A stretch of 64,000 nucleotides of DNA from Eudorina sp. 2006-703-Eu-15 (lineage: Eukaryota > Chlorophyta > Chlorophyceae > Chlamydomonadales > Volvocaceae), in NCBI GenBank assembly GCA_003117195.1, contig BDSI01000107.1, forward strand, positions 361,574 to 425,573, read 5' to 3'. Under the pieces are notes generated by a model. It ran no database searches. It saw only the letters and a program-made list of their open reading frames with translations, and was not told where the DNA came from. Below, in pieces: positions 1 through 10,980 of the stretch (the first letter of the stretch is position 1; each line of letters starts with the position of its first letter). The position numbers and the translations under genes were made by a program.

Positions 1-38
1 GGACAGGCTGCCGTAGACAATCTCGACGCCGTGTGCAG

Positions 39-444
39 ATGATCAAGGACCAGATGGACAAGAAGTTTGGTGCCCCCTGGCATGTGGTGGTGGGGAAAGG
101 CTTCTCATATGAAATCACGTACGAGGTGAGCTGGGCATGCGGCGCTGGGGCATGCAACCTGGTTGCCACCGTCCGTGCTGGGGATACTGAGACAGACGCG
201 AAAACCCACTGCTGCTGGAGACGGATTGAGCGTTTGCGAGTATCCCTCACATGGGGGCACAGGCGGCATATATATTTTGACATGGGATACGCTTTTAGCA
301 GTGATAGGAACGGGACTGGGATCGGATGACCGTTTGATGGTTGCGAACGTGTTCCTTGTACTGTCGCTATTCTTGCAACAGGTGCGAAACTTGCTATACA
401 TCTACGTTGGAGGGAGAACTGCAGTCCTTCTCTGGAAGATGTAG
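39..444 (+). CDS. LC8-family dynein light chain, 3' part (partial)
   Basis: This is the last part of a dynein light chain of the LC8 (DYNLL) family. These small proteins dimerise and bind the dynein intermediate-chain region in cytoplasmic and flagellar motors. Two exons are visible. Exon 39-125 follows an AG acceptor at 37-38 and encodes MIKDQMDKKFGAPWHVVVG and on to ITYE. It ends at a GTGAGC donor. Exon 382-444 encodes VRNLLYIYVGGRTAVLLWKM and a stop. The order DKK, then W-H-x-x-V-G, then L-x-Y-I-Y-x-G and a hydrophobic C-terminus matches LC8 strand by strand. The N-terminal helices lie upstream, outside the window. Chlamydomonas outer-arm dynein has several LC8 paralogues (LC6, LC8, LC10), and I cannot tell which this is. 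The next gene is another dynein light chain. Confidence 0.85.
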
Positions 445-1112
445 CGGCAAAGCTGGGCGGGGCGTGGACACGACCTGGCTACCGAATGCAATGTCGAGCA
501 GCCGGATGGAGTGGTGATGACCTTTGCATTGCGATCGGGTTGCTTTCAGAGAGAATAAGCAACGTATGGAGCGGGGGACATATCCCATGTACGGCCATTG
601 CCGCCCACACACTGGACAACACAGGTGTTTCGCTGACGTGCTGTGCAGCGAGTCACCGTTACCTACAGTGTCGGCTTGACGGATTCTGTGCTACCGAGGC
701 ATGTGTCGTATTGTCGTCCTGATGTCGTGGCTGATACCGTTGGACGTTAGGGGCTGGACGTTAGGGGCGCGTGCGTCAATTTGGGCTCCAAACAAGCTGT
801 TCAGCATGGCTGAAATTGTATGTGTATCATGCAAAACTGCTGCGGCGTATGTAACAAAGATATGATACGTTTGCTGATAACACGGCAGGCTCGTACAACT
901 ACTTCTTCTAACACATCCCTTTCAAGTCAACGCAGTTATACAAATTTTCAGAGACAGCATTGTTGTTACACAAATATTCGAAAAATTTTGAGCTAACGTT
1001 CTTAGACTGCACCGGTAGTTCGAAGGTCTGCGCGGGACTGGAGCTACCATTACACCAACCCAATTTGTCGTCTTTATTGAGCTACAAGTACGATTCACCA
1101 TAGCTAGGCAAT
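445..1112. other. Intergenic: 3' UTR, then promoter region
   Basis: No gene is seen here. It should hold the 3' UTR of the light chain to the left and the promoter and 5' UTR of the Tctex gene to the right. A short direct repeat containing GGACGTTAGGGG occurs twice around 742-770. The last 200 bases are AT-rich. Confidence 0.5.
850..854 (+). terminator. TGTAA poly(A) signal, candidate
   Basis: TGTAA is the usual volvocine polyadenylation signal. This copy lies about 400 nt after the LC8-family stop codon, a plausible 3' UTR length, in AT-richer sequence. Confidence 0.4.
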
Positions 1113-1793
1113 ATGGACGACTCCATGCCGTTCCAGTCAGGCGGCATTAAGGAAGTCGTGTATGAGAATACTTTCATTACAGACCCCGAGGGCTATGGAC
1201 CAAATACAAAATTTGAGCGACATAAAGTCCAGGCAGTACTGAAGCAGGTACTGAAAGAGCGCATCGAGAAGCAGAAGTATGACCCCGTCAAGGGCGCACA
1301 AATATCCAAGCAGCTTTCAGATGACCTGCGGGAGAAGGTCAAGGCTTTGGGATACGACAGGTAAGCCGGCTCAAAACCTTGACCTGGCAAAGTGCCGCTC
1401 TTGGACACCCTCCATACTCGAAAATATCTTTTTGATAATTGAGGGCGTGGCAGGTCGGTGATGAGAGGCGGGACCGGCCAATGCGCCGATGGGGTGCCGG
1501 CAGGGACGGGCAGGGAGGGAGGGCGGTACGGGGAGAGGGAGGGTGGAACTGCCGTTAACCCATCCTCCCACCCGATTTCTCACCGACATGACCCTGCGCA
1601 TGATACGGGCTGATGACGCACACACAGGTACAAGCTGGTGATCCAGGTCACGGTGGGCCAGAAGCAGGGCCAGGCGATGCGGATCATTTCGCGGTGCCTT
1701 TGGGACACGCAAACGGACAACTTCGCGTCGGAGTACTACGAGAACGAAAGCATGTACTGCGTCTGCCAGGTTTACGGGTTATACTACGAATGA
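1113..1793 (+). CDS. Tctex1-domain dynein light chain
   Basis: A complete small dynein light chain of the Tctex1/Tctex2 (DYNLT) family, 137 residues. These proteins form homodimers or heterodimers on dynein intermediate chains, in cytoplasmic or flagellar motors. Exon 1 is 1113-1360 and exon 2 is 1628-1793. The split Arg codon (AG|G) is restored across a GTAAGC donor and a CAG acceptor. After an acidic start the protein has the family layout: F-x-x-H-K-V-Q-A-V-L-K helix, the YDP turn, a helix ending in VKALGYDRYK, then strands VIQVTVGQKQGQ, SRCLWDTQTDNF and YCVCQVYGLYYE at the very C-terminus. The SRCxWD box and the final Y-Y-E are typical of Tctex2-like members. Whether it is an axonemal (LC2-like), I1 or cytoplasmic subunit cannot be decided here. 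Confidence 0.92.
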
Positions 1794-1829
1794 CCGCAAC
1801 AGCTAGGAGCTCTGAACAGATGGATGCCT

Positions 1830-1834
1830 TGTAA
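1830..1834 (+). terminator. TGTAA poly(A) signal of the Tctex gene
   Basis: TGTAA lies 37 nt after the Tctex stop codon, in the volvocine consensus form. It implies a very short 3' UTR. Confidence 0.5.
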
Positions 1835-2912
1835 CCCAAGCACTTGGAGTGGCAGATGTTGGATGACGCAACTTTGGGAGTTAGATGCGCGGATGGATGG
1901 TGGCCAAGGTAGAGCCGCTGCCGAATTAGGTAGTATACTGTCTGCGTGCGGATCATAAATCTGAGCAGGCATTGCTGGGCAGCGCTGGAGACGTGCAGTT
2001 TGACCGCCAGTCACCGGTGCTGTGTAGAAGACCGACTTGCTGACTGGAAGACTCATTGTACTTGTGACCGCTCCCTTTGCTCGGGCGATCTGCTCGTGCA
2101 GAGCATGGACGGATAAGGCGGGTGTCATGGGCCGCTGCGCTCCTTTGCTGCGCAGTTGAGACGTGCAACATGCACGCAGACGCGGCGTGCTAACCCGTTC
2201 TGTGGAAGTGACCATGACTGACTGGGGATGGGATGGGATGGGATGGGATGGCCGTGAGCGTGACATCATTCGCGTCCTACGGGTTGCCCCCAGCTCGGGG
2301 AAGTAGAGCCTTGCAGTCCGTGTTTCGCTGTGCGGGGCATGTAGCCCAGGTCCGCTTGCTGGAAGGTTTTGGACACAAATGCCCTGGCTGCTTGGGTGCA
2401 GTGCTATCCAGGCGGCTGGCTCCCTGGTGTACACGTGTAATACCGTACCGTACGTTGCGTGCGGCCTTTGTGAACGGCCCGGTAGGCTCAGGCGGCGATG
2501 TTTGGCGCGCTGGCCTGCTCGGGGCGCACCAAGTGGCGCAACGAGTCGCGTACGGCGAAGATGGCAATCCAGCAGCACGCGTGTAAAATGTTGGACGTGC
2601 GCCTCCAGGTGACGAGGCTCGATGCATCTGTATGCATCCCTTTGGCGCTCGGCGAGCGAATGGCCTCCACACTCACAAAATCGTTCTGAGGTACACCCTT
2701 ATGGGGCCAGATAGCTTGACCCCGGGCCCGAAGCTGCACGTACCAGGCACGGACCTCCCCTTCGCAGTCCCGCTCAGTCATTTATGGAGATAATATATGC
2801 GAAGTACGAAGTTGGGTGTTGCGGAAAATCAACTGCCGTCTAAAACCCGCAGCACTTCACGCATATGCGCTTTAGTCGTATCAGCTTTTGAAGCGTTCTA
2901 TAACCTTTCGTT
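1835..2912. other. Intergenic, no gene recognised
   Basis: Open frames occur on both strands but overlap each other and show no domain. A short GATGG microsatellite lies at about 2226-2250. The right end carries the 5' leader of the RING-CH gene. Confidence 0.5.
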
Positions 2913-4465
2913 ATGTCCGGTGCGGAGTCCGTTGACGGGCAGAACTCTGGAGCTGGCCCTCGTGACGTGGAGGCAGCTCCTCTTTTGCACACAGCAGAAG
3001 AGGACCACCAATCGCCTGAAAATATGCTCCGCACAAACCGAGGCAGTTATCCAGCCCCATCGAGCAAACAATGTCGGATATGTATGGAAGAGGAAAGCGA
3101 CTCGGCCGCGAATCCCCTTATTAGCCCTTGTAAATGCTCGGGCAGCACGAGATATGTGCATCGCCAATGCCTTCTGAAATGGCGCACCATGAAGGAGGGG
3201 ACCCACGCTTACTACCGCTGCGAGATTTGTCATTACCGGTGCGCCGCTATATTTAACGGCATGCAATGTTCTGAATTCCTTGCTTTTTAGTCATCATAGA
3301 ACGCTGGTGTGTGAGTTATCCGCCCAAGCGCACGTGCGCTCACGAAGTCATACGTGCCCCCACAACCACACCCGACAGGTACCAGTTCCGCAGGCTTTGG
3401 TGGGCTCACCTGCTGGGCCACCCCATCACCAGCGCTCTAATTTTTGCCTGCGTGATGGTTGTCAGCTCATGGATGCTGGTGAGAAGGGATGGAAGGACTG
3501 CCGAGTCGTGCTGCCATACCCTCCACGCAACCAGTCTGCAACCGAACGAGGAGAACATACCCCATCCGATCCTATCACACCACGCGACCTGCTTCGGATC
3601 CCTTTCCTGGCTCACGTGAGCTGCGCGGCGGCGGTGGCGCCGGCGAGGCCGGTCATTGACCCGCCCCCTGAACATCGCGTGGTTCCGCCCAACGCCCTGT
3701 TCAAATCCCCCACAGCGCGTCCTTTCAAACGATCATTTCCCCCGTGCCCTCTACTGCATCGATACCATAGAAGCACACGAGAAGAACGCGCAAAGCAAAA
3801 TACGGGCGACCGACACTCCACTGGCCACCTAATATCACATCCCTGTTCGCCGCCGCCCGCCGGTGTGACCTCGCCCGCAGGGCTACGTGCCGCTGGTGGA
3901 GCTGCTGATCGGTGTCCCCGCGGGTTCCAATCTGGGTCTCCACTTCTTGGACGGCCTCATCCTGGTGGGGCTCATTGGTGCCCTGTTGATGTTGGTGGGG
4001 CTGTGCTCGGGGGGCCCCGCGCCGATCATCCACACCTGCAACGGCTGCTGCGAGCCCTGCCCGGTGATGGCGGTCGCGGGCGGCGAGGAGTGCCTCGTGC
4101 TGCTGGCATTGTTTCTCGTGTCGCTGGTCCTCGCGGGCCTGGTGTACGTCTGCAAGAGCCTGTACGGCGCGTTGTACAGCACGCTCCGAGACCGGATGAG
4201 GTGGGCCGAGCACATGGTGGAGAATGTCGGGGGCGAAGGAAAGAGCGACGGCGGACGGAGCCCGGGCGATGGCGGTGCGACGTCCGCTGCCGGGCGTAGA
4301 GGCGGCCGAGCTGCGGGGACAACGTCGTCGGGAGCATCGGCGTCGACGTCGTCACGCGCTGGGCCGTCGTCATCTTCGGTGGCGGTGGCGGTGGCGGCGG
4401 GGGCGGGGGCGGGGGCGGGGGCGGGTGTCGCTACGAAGGCACCGCCGGAGGAGAGCATGGTGTGA
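2913..4465 (+). CDS. RING-CH (MARCH-type) membrane E3 ubiquitin ligase
   Basis: A membrane-anchored ubiquitin ligase of 336 residues. Exons are 2913-3238, 3379-3478 and 3881-4465, with phases 2 then 0 matching. The N-terminal cytosolic part carries a C4HC3 RING-CH finger at about residues 52-109: CRIC, CKCSG, a zinc-binding His in VHRQC followed by LLKW, and CEICHY. RING-CH fingers recruit E2 enzymes and ubiquitinate membrane proteins. After the finger come hydrophobic segments consistent with three or four membrane spans: one in exon 2 (ITSALIFACVMVVSSWML) and others in exon 3 (LDGLILVGLIGALLMLVG and LVLLALFLVSLVLAGLVYV). The C-terminus is a Ser/Gly/Ala-rich tail with a GAGAGAG run. The ATG was chosen as the first in frame, after an AT-rich leader. 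Substrates are unknown. Confidence 0.85.
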
Positions 4466-5330
4466 CGAAAGACGACAGCGCGCAGCGGCGGGCCCGCTCA
4501 CCTTGAAGGCGTGGGTCGCTGTCTGTCTGTCGGGTCGGGTCGGCGATACCCGCATGGGGGGGGCTCACGCCCGTGTACATAGAGAGACATCTGGAAATGA
4601 ATGAGGGCGAGGGCACGCAAGTCAAGGTCGCCGTTGGCAAGCACGCAGCCGTACGGTATGGGGAGGCGGGACTTCATGGGGGACGCGGGAAAGAATAACC
4701 CGAGCGGGCCGCGTCGGTGTGTTTACCGTAAGTGCGCCGGGGCAACATTGCGTCGGGGCATACGTAGTACACGTACCCGAATGGACACCGAGTGACTGGA
4801 CGGGGAGGCCGCGAACCGAGACTGAATGAACTCAACTGACGAGCAGGCGCTCTACAAACGAGGCGAGTTGTACAGGGGTGCGTGGGTCGTACAGGGTTCG
4901 TACAGGGATCGTACAGGGTAGGGCGTCGCTTCTGACGGGTGGCGGCTGTGACCCTACGTTGGTGGAGGGCGGCGAGTGCCTCCAATCTAAGACCTGTCCT
5001 GGCTGGTCGGGTCATGTGACCTGCAAGCTGCAACCACTGCAGGCACACCTACCGTGTCCAGATATACGGTTGTGTATGGCCACGGAACAGATGCAGGCTT
5101 GTCAGGGTTTGAATGAGTGGATGGATCACAAGGTTACAGTTGAACTCTGCGGGTCATCGGGTCATCGGTGACAGCAGGTTATTACTGTACGGTGGGGTCG
5201 AGGGGGCTTTCTGCAATTCGAGAAGAGGCGCCGCTGGCAGGGCGGCGTCATGACACATGGCGGCGTGCCACACGACGAATTTGCTCCTGGCGCAGACTCG
5301 GCCAGCCAACGAGTCATACCTGCGGTCAGT
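4466..5330. other. Intergenic, no gene recognised
   Basis: No supported gene. It contains GTACAGG-type short repeats near 4870-4920. At about 5150-5175 there is a fragment with GGGTCATCGGTGACAG, matching the inner part of the terminal repeat of the mobile elements at 12928 and 20823. Confidence 0.4.
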
Positions 5331-5692
5331 GAGACCCCGCCGTACCAGCTGAGCGGGGCGAGCCACTCCGGTTCGTGGAAGAAAAATCCACGCACACCGT
5401 GCCAACGCGCACTGGTCGACGGGTCCGCACCGAGCACCTCGTGCGCTGGCAAAAGCACGGCCCCGAGTACGACTCCTGGGATTCCTCCCAAGACGGCATG
5501 CGAGGCTGCCGCGGTGCCGTAGACGCGTACCACGCCAAGCTGCACGCTGAGGGCGTGCCCCTGCCCCAAGTGCCTCAATTTACTCCTTTCCGGCGCCCCG
5601 AGGACGGGTTCGCATTCAGGAGAGGGGATTGTATCGACGTAAGGCCTAAGAGGCCGCGCTCGTCCAAAGTACGATTGCGCCGGATGTCCTAA
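5331..5692 (+). mobile_element. Chromodomain remnant of a Ty3/gypsy chromovirus integrase
   Basis: The open frame 5375-5692 reads FVEEKSTHTVPTRTGRR, then RTEHLVRWQKHGPEYDSW. This is the chromodomain pattern: V-E-K-I-like strand, E-x-L-V-R-W strand, and G-P-E-x-D-S-W. It matches the C-terminus of chromovirus integrases, where the domain directs integration to marked chromatin. The usual PPxx leader comes just before it. I find no reverse transcriptase, RNase H or integrase core within several kilobases on either side. This is therefore an isolated 3' fragment, or a domain captured from such an element. The frame stays open after the domain for about 60 residues and ends in a stop. Confidence 0.65.
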
Positions 5693-5901
5693 CGACCTGC
5701 AGGATTTCAATCCAGCAGACGTGGTCGGTGGTGGCGGGGGCACGGGTAGCGACGGGCGAGCCCCTGTCGGATGCCAGTAGCAGCGCATACCGGGCCGCAA
5801 CCGAGCCGTGGGCCTGCAGTGCGGTGCTGAGGACACTCCTCAATATGAGACGGCGATCAGGTCGCTCACGAGGTCAGAACTCGGGGATGGCCACGAGACG
5901 T

Positions 5902-6262
5902 AACCTCGCCATGTCAAGAGCAGGTACGGGACCTCGCCATGTCAAGAGCAGGTACGGAACCTCGCCATGTAAAGAGCAGGTACGGAACCTCGCCGTGTCA
6001 AGAGCAGGTACGGAACCTCGCCATGTCAAGAGCAGGTACGGAACCTCGCCATGTCAAGAGCAGGTACGGAACTTCGCCATGTCAAGAGCAGATGCGGAAC
6101 TTCGCCATGTCAAGAGCAGGTACGGAACCTCGCCATGTCAAGAGCAGGTACGGAACCTCGCCATGTCAAGAGCAGGTACGGAACCTCGCCATGTAAAGAG
6201 CAGGTACGGAACCTCGCCATGTCAAGAGCAGGTACGGAACCTCGCCATGTCAAGAGCAGATC
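5902..6262 (+). repeat. 28-bp minisatellite, about 13 copies
   Basis: A tandem array with unit ATGTCAAGAGCAGGTACGG followed by AACCTCGCC (28 bp). It has roughly 13 near-identical copies, and single changes (GGTACGG to GATGCGG, TCAAG to TAAAG) mark variants. Since 28 is not a multiple of 3, one open frame cycles through three peptide readings, so the long ORFs here are an artefact of the repeat. Confidence 0.95.
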
Positions 6263-8559
6263 AGGAAACTCTTGTTGCATCGACGCCGCCAGAGTCCCCC
6301 GAGGAGCCAGTCCATACAATCCGAAAAGAGGAAGGCGGGGATAGCTAGGTGCCCGTCACCACTCTATGCCTTTTCGCCCGACACACAGGACAGCCCCGGC
6401 AACTGCACCTCCGACGTGATAGAACCAGCCGCCAGGCCATCACCTGAGGTGCGGACTAGGCGCTGCGTGGGATGTGATCCCGCCCTGCGGGCCTCTGCCT
6501 GCCTCCTAGCCCCCCAACCTGGCCTCCCTCGGTGCCAACCGGGCGGGCGGTTGGCAGCTCCCTGAAACATGCCAAGGCGCCAAGGTGAGGGTTAGGGGCG
6601 GCACTACAAGGGAGGGCCAAGGGAGGGCTGCTGGGTATCCACACGCTGGCAGCAGAGGTCAGCCGGTGCGCCGGTCGGTGCGTCAGTGTGCAGACTGCCG
6701 CGAGATTCGGGCAAGCAGAACTCCTGCGGCGCAATGATACCGGGGGGGATCGTCTAATGGGAAAGACACTGGCATTCTGTGTTGGCCCATATGGCTGTAT
6801 GACCGTATGACCGGTTTGCCATCTTTCATTATGCTTTGAGCTGAGATGTGTGCATGGCTGTTTTTTTCTCTCTGAATGCTTTTGTACGAAGATCTGCCAC
6901 GACGTTGAGCGGGTTGACATCCAACGCGGTGGTGGTCGCTCGCCGCTGTTTGATTCATTGATTCACCCGGCAAAACTCGGAACCTCGAGATGCCCTACAG
7001 CTGGCGCAGTGGCAGTGACGAAGCTGGGGACTGACATGGCTGGGCCGGTGGGGTGGGGGCTCTAACACTGCAATGACCCCGACGTCACGGTATGGCTTGG
7101 GCAGGTGATCTTCGGGTGCTGGGAGACAAGTGCAGGATGTGAAACGCAGAAGGTCTGCGTGCGGCATATGACCCAAGTCCACAGGGTGCGGAACCCCATG
7201 GGCGACCGCATGAAAGGTGAGATGTCCGGGCCCCCGGTGTTGGGCCTTCGTGGAAGTTGGGCGTTGGGCGAATTATGTGACTGGGAGTCTGTCATTGGTG
7301 GGGTGCAGGCGTACCGTACCATTTCTGGCAGTAGGGCAGTGTTCTAAGAGTGTTACGGGGGTTGTAGGGGTCCCGCCACCCTTGCCTTGTATCCTATTCG
7401 CTTACGGTGGGCTTGGCGCTCGTGGTCTCGTGCTCTTCTATTTGTTGGCTTGGTGCTGGTGGTCCCTGGATGAGTGATTGATTTATCCCGTACTCTGGTG
7501 CGGGATTAGCTGCATCGGTGCGTTGTGTCTTCCGGGCCGGGAGGTTGGCCCTGGTTCTGGGTGCTAAGTTGGCACCCCTATGTGTCTTTCGGCTGGTTGT
7601 TGGCCGCGGTTTGCTCCTGCCCTTAGGCAGTTCATACTTTTGAAGGCTTGGGTCCGGTGGTTCCTTGGCTTCTATTCTTTGGCATGGCTCCTTGCTTCGT
7701 GCAGGGCATGCCCCTGGGGTAGGATGAACAGTCCGTCTACGCCTGTACGGCGAGCGAGCAGCTTAATTGCTGGTCAACCTTGTAACCGTGAATCTTAAGA
7801 GTGTTTAGGAGATGTAGGCCCATCAGAGGCATATCGGCAATACGAGCAACGTTCTTACCATTGTCAATCGGTGGAATCCCGTGACTGGCGCCCGATGTGT
7901 AACCTTGCTGGGCCGTTTCACTTTCTCCCCTCGTTCGTCCGTCATTTCGTCCAAATGGACCACACCGACTCCTCAACAAACATTGCGTCTGAATAGCTAA
8001 TTTGAAGTTTTTGAATACCACCAGTTATGCCTGTCATGCTGCCTTCTTTAGCACGACAACTCCTCACCCGTCTCAGGTCTCACGTAATCGGTAACTAATC
8101 GACTTACTCATATGGAAAAAATACCCGTGTTGCTTATTACACCTTCGCTGACCTTCGCTGATTTTCTTTCCTATTGAAACATTCGGACTGTGTGTCCGCG
8201 CTGGGATGGCTTCGGACTTGGCGACTGTAAAAACTAACGGGCTACCGTATATATGCTAAAACCTTCATAATGTCTCCGACGCTGCCCGGCTTCGCCCGCG
8301 GACACCCCCGTTCCCTGCAAGTCTTAACGCCCTCCACAGTTTGAAGGATCCGTTACCCGCAATGACCCGTTACAGTCCACCGAACTTGGCTGACAGCCGT
8401 TGGCATTGGCGCTGCACTGGACGATGGACCAACCATGATCAAAAGGCTTTTACCGTGACATCGGGCACATCGCCTCCTGGGTTCCTTTTTGCACCTGAGG
8501 CGTCCCCTCCCTGGATCGTTGACGTTGAATCACATCCACAGGCCCCACACCTCTCACCG
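6263..8559. other. Intergenic, no gene recognised
   Basis: About 2.3 kb without a supported gene. The left part is moderately GC-rich. The region 7100-7800 is rich in TTGG/GGTG on the plus strand, and 8050-8280 is AT-rich. Confidence 0.45.
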
Positions 8560-9990
8560 CAGCACACCGAATCACATACCCGAATCCTGCCCCGGCACGC
8601 CCTACCCCCCCGACTTGGACAGCCGCGCAATGGTACAAACTACCGTATTTGATTCCAACTAACTGCCGTACAGGCCTGCCGTACGTGTCCCGCGGGCCCT
8701 CAGGGTCTGCAGGAAGCGCCCGTGGCTCAAGTCCACCCGAACCGCACCCGCAGGCCCCACCCCATCCTGACCCACGGACACCCTCCCGGCGCCTTGCCCC
8801 TCGAGGCCCGTGTCCGTTGGGCCACCTGCAGGCGGTCCTGGAGGCCCCCCCTGGCGCGTGGCGGTCCACCCGCCCAACCGGCGGTCCCGCCGTTGCGATG
8901 ACACCGGGTGACCCTCGACGTGCGGCGGCTCCGATTCCGACCCCGACGCCGTACGGATACATCGGCGGCATGGGCCTGCTGGCTGCTGCGTCGCACAGAT
9001 TCTGGTCATGTGCGCCCGCCGTTCCGTGGGGTACCGCCTTTCACTGCCGCGGCGCCGCGGCGGACTTCGACTGCCGCGCGACGGCGTGCGGCTCGGCTCC
9101 CGGCGGTGCGCTTGGCGCCGCCAGACCAGCACGGGGCTCACCGCCGTACATCTCACGACGTATGCTTCGCTGCATGTCGGCCTGCCTGCCGTGCATCCTC
9201 TCACCGCTGTGCGATAGCTGCTGCTGCAGCGGCGGCGCCGTCGCCGCTACCGGTGCTGCCGCCGCCGCCGCCGGCACCGGCGCTGCCGCCGCCGCGGTCA
9301 GCCCCACCAACTGGACGGTCACCTCTAGCGCCGTCCCGCGGGTCAGTGGCAGCACACTCACCACGCGGCTTGCGGGATCTGCCGGCGTCAGCGCGCTCGC
9401 GGGGAGACTCGGTCCCATCCTGCCCGCGCCGCCTGGGTCCTCCGCGCCGGCTGCCGAGCTGGACAGCGGCCGCCACGACGCGTGCTGGGGCCGCCCCGGA
9501 ACCACCTCGGGTCGTGCAAGCGTGGCAACCGTGTCGAACTCGATGCCCGCCAGTCGGTCCCAGTCGGGCCCCGCGCCGCTCCCCTCCCCGCTGTTGCTTC
9601 TGGTTCGAGCATGGGGCCCGGAGGCCGATGTCGCGATGTGGTGGGACACCCAGCCCGAGTACCTGGTGCAGACCGCTTCGGGATCGGGTGGGCTGGAGGA
9701 GGTCAGGGCGAAGGGGGCGGATTCGACTGCAGCAGCGGCCTCCCGGCCTTCCGGCCGCCAGTACACCCCGGAGGCCACCCGGGCCGACCCGGCCTGACCC
9801 GACTGCAGCTCCGGACCGAGGACGTGTCGCTGCTGCTGCTCCTGGTGATCCTGGTACGGGTGCTGATCATGAGCAGCTGGGGTGGGTGGTCCTGCCCGCC
9901 GGAGTAAGACGAGCCCGCGTGCCGGTGGGAGGCGTTCTCGTCGCCGTCGGGAGCGGCGCCAGGGCCGCCCGGGGCGAGTAGGCCTTTTTA
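8560..9990. other. GC-rich block with long ORFs on both strands, coding status unresolved
   Basis: This block stands out from its AT-richer surroundings. The plus strand is open from 8649 to 9797 (382 codons). The tail of that frame (ADVAMWWDTQPEYLVQTA, then GLEEVRAKG) uses C/G-ending codons. A following plus-strand frame ends at 9907 with a hydrophobic stretch VSLLLLLVILVRVLIM. The minus strand is open from 9997 to 9041 (318 codons), with a plausible segment RGTALEVTVQLVGLTAAAA and a Gln-rich stretch. I recognise no domain on either strand. High GC alone can open opposing frames, so at most one of these is real. The block may be a short membrane-protein gene (plus) or a low-complexity protein (minus). 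Confidence 0.35.
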
Positions 9991-10980
9991 TGTACACAAC
10001 ATTTTAGGTGCGGTTTTCGGTGCGAAGGGTCCGATTTCGAGTGCTCCTAACTGATCACCCTGTAGGTAACATTGATGATTTCTTCCGAGAGTTCCTTTTC
10101 CTTATGCGGTACTTGAATATGATAATTAATTATATAGAGATTGATGCGATCGGAATTCTTTGGTCAAGCACGTGGCAGATCGGCACCGAAGCATGTGGAC
10201 CTGCATGCTGTGGCGCCTCCCCTCCGGGACTGATGCACGGCTCCCAAACGCGCAACATTTGACGAATCTCACACTGAATTTGAATGCAGCATTTGAATCG
10301 GCGCTTGCCCACCAAAGCAAGCACGGCAATCATGCGGTATCTTTGGGCAGCTGCCCGTCCAGGCCCGTCCGTAAATGAAAGAGGATGGAAGCAGTATGCG
10401 TGTGCAAACAGGTGCAAATAACCTAAACTAGCGGCATTAGTGAGTGACTTGCATCGTGCGACGTTTCCGCACAACCGGATGCGCGCAAAATATCATAGGT
10501 GCGTAACGGGCGGAGTCTGCGCCCGACCGCGTCGAGCGGCGTCGTTACAACGACCCCCAACAAGACACGCATTGCATACCATGAAGCACACCTATGGATA
10601 CCCCTGCGATTTGCCATCAACTATGATATCGTTCAGGTGCCGGCCGCCAGTGTCGAAGGTCGCCGAAGGGGCTTTTACGTATAGACTCAGTCATTTTTCC
10701 GTCCTGAATATAATATAAAAATATTTCAATCATGTAATCATGCAATGAATACACGGAGTGTGCCTCGTGGTTGCATTGTCCGCTCTGTACCTGACGGCTT
10801 GTAGGGGGCAGAGCCTACAACACTCGTGCGCCTTATGATCAAGGCTTTCGATCCTAAAAATATAAATATGCTAAATTGACAAGGGTAATTCAGACTACTC
10901 TTTGAAGATACGAGCAAGACGGCAACGCCGTAGACCCGGAACGTCGGCTCGCGTCCAGATCGCAGTCCACTTTCAAGACA
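9991..10980. other. Intergenic, AT-rich, promoter side of the next gene
   Basis: No gene is seen. The sequence becomes AT-rich (10690-10900), as expected for the upstream region of the secreted-protein gene that starts at 10981. Confidence 0.45.

Noticed and set aside
8908..9981. Plus-strand Arg/Pro-rich ORF of 357 codons
   Set aside because: Composition (R, P, S, A only) is typical of a wrong frame in GC-rich DNA. The neighbouring frames are better candidates.
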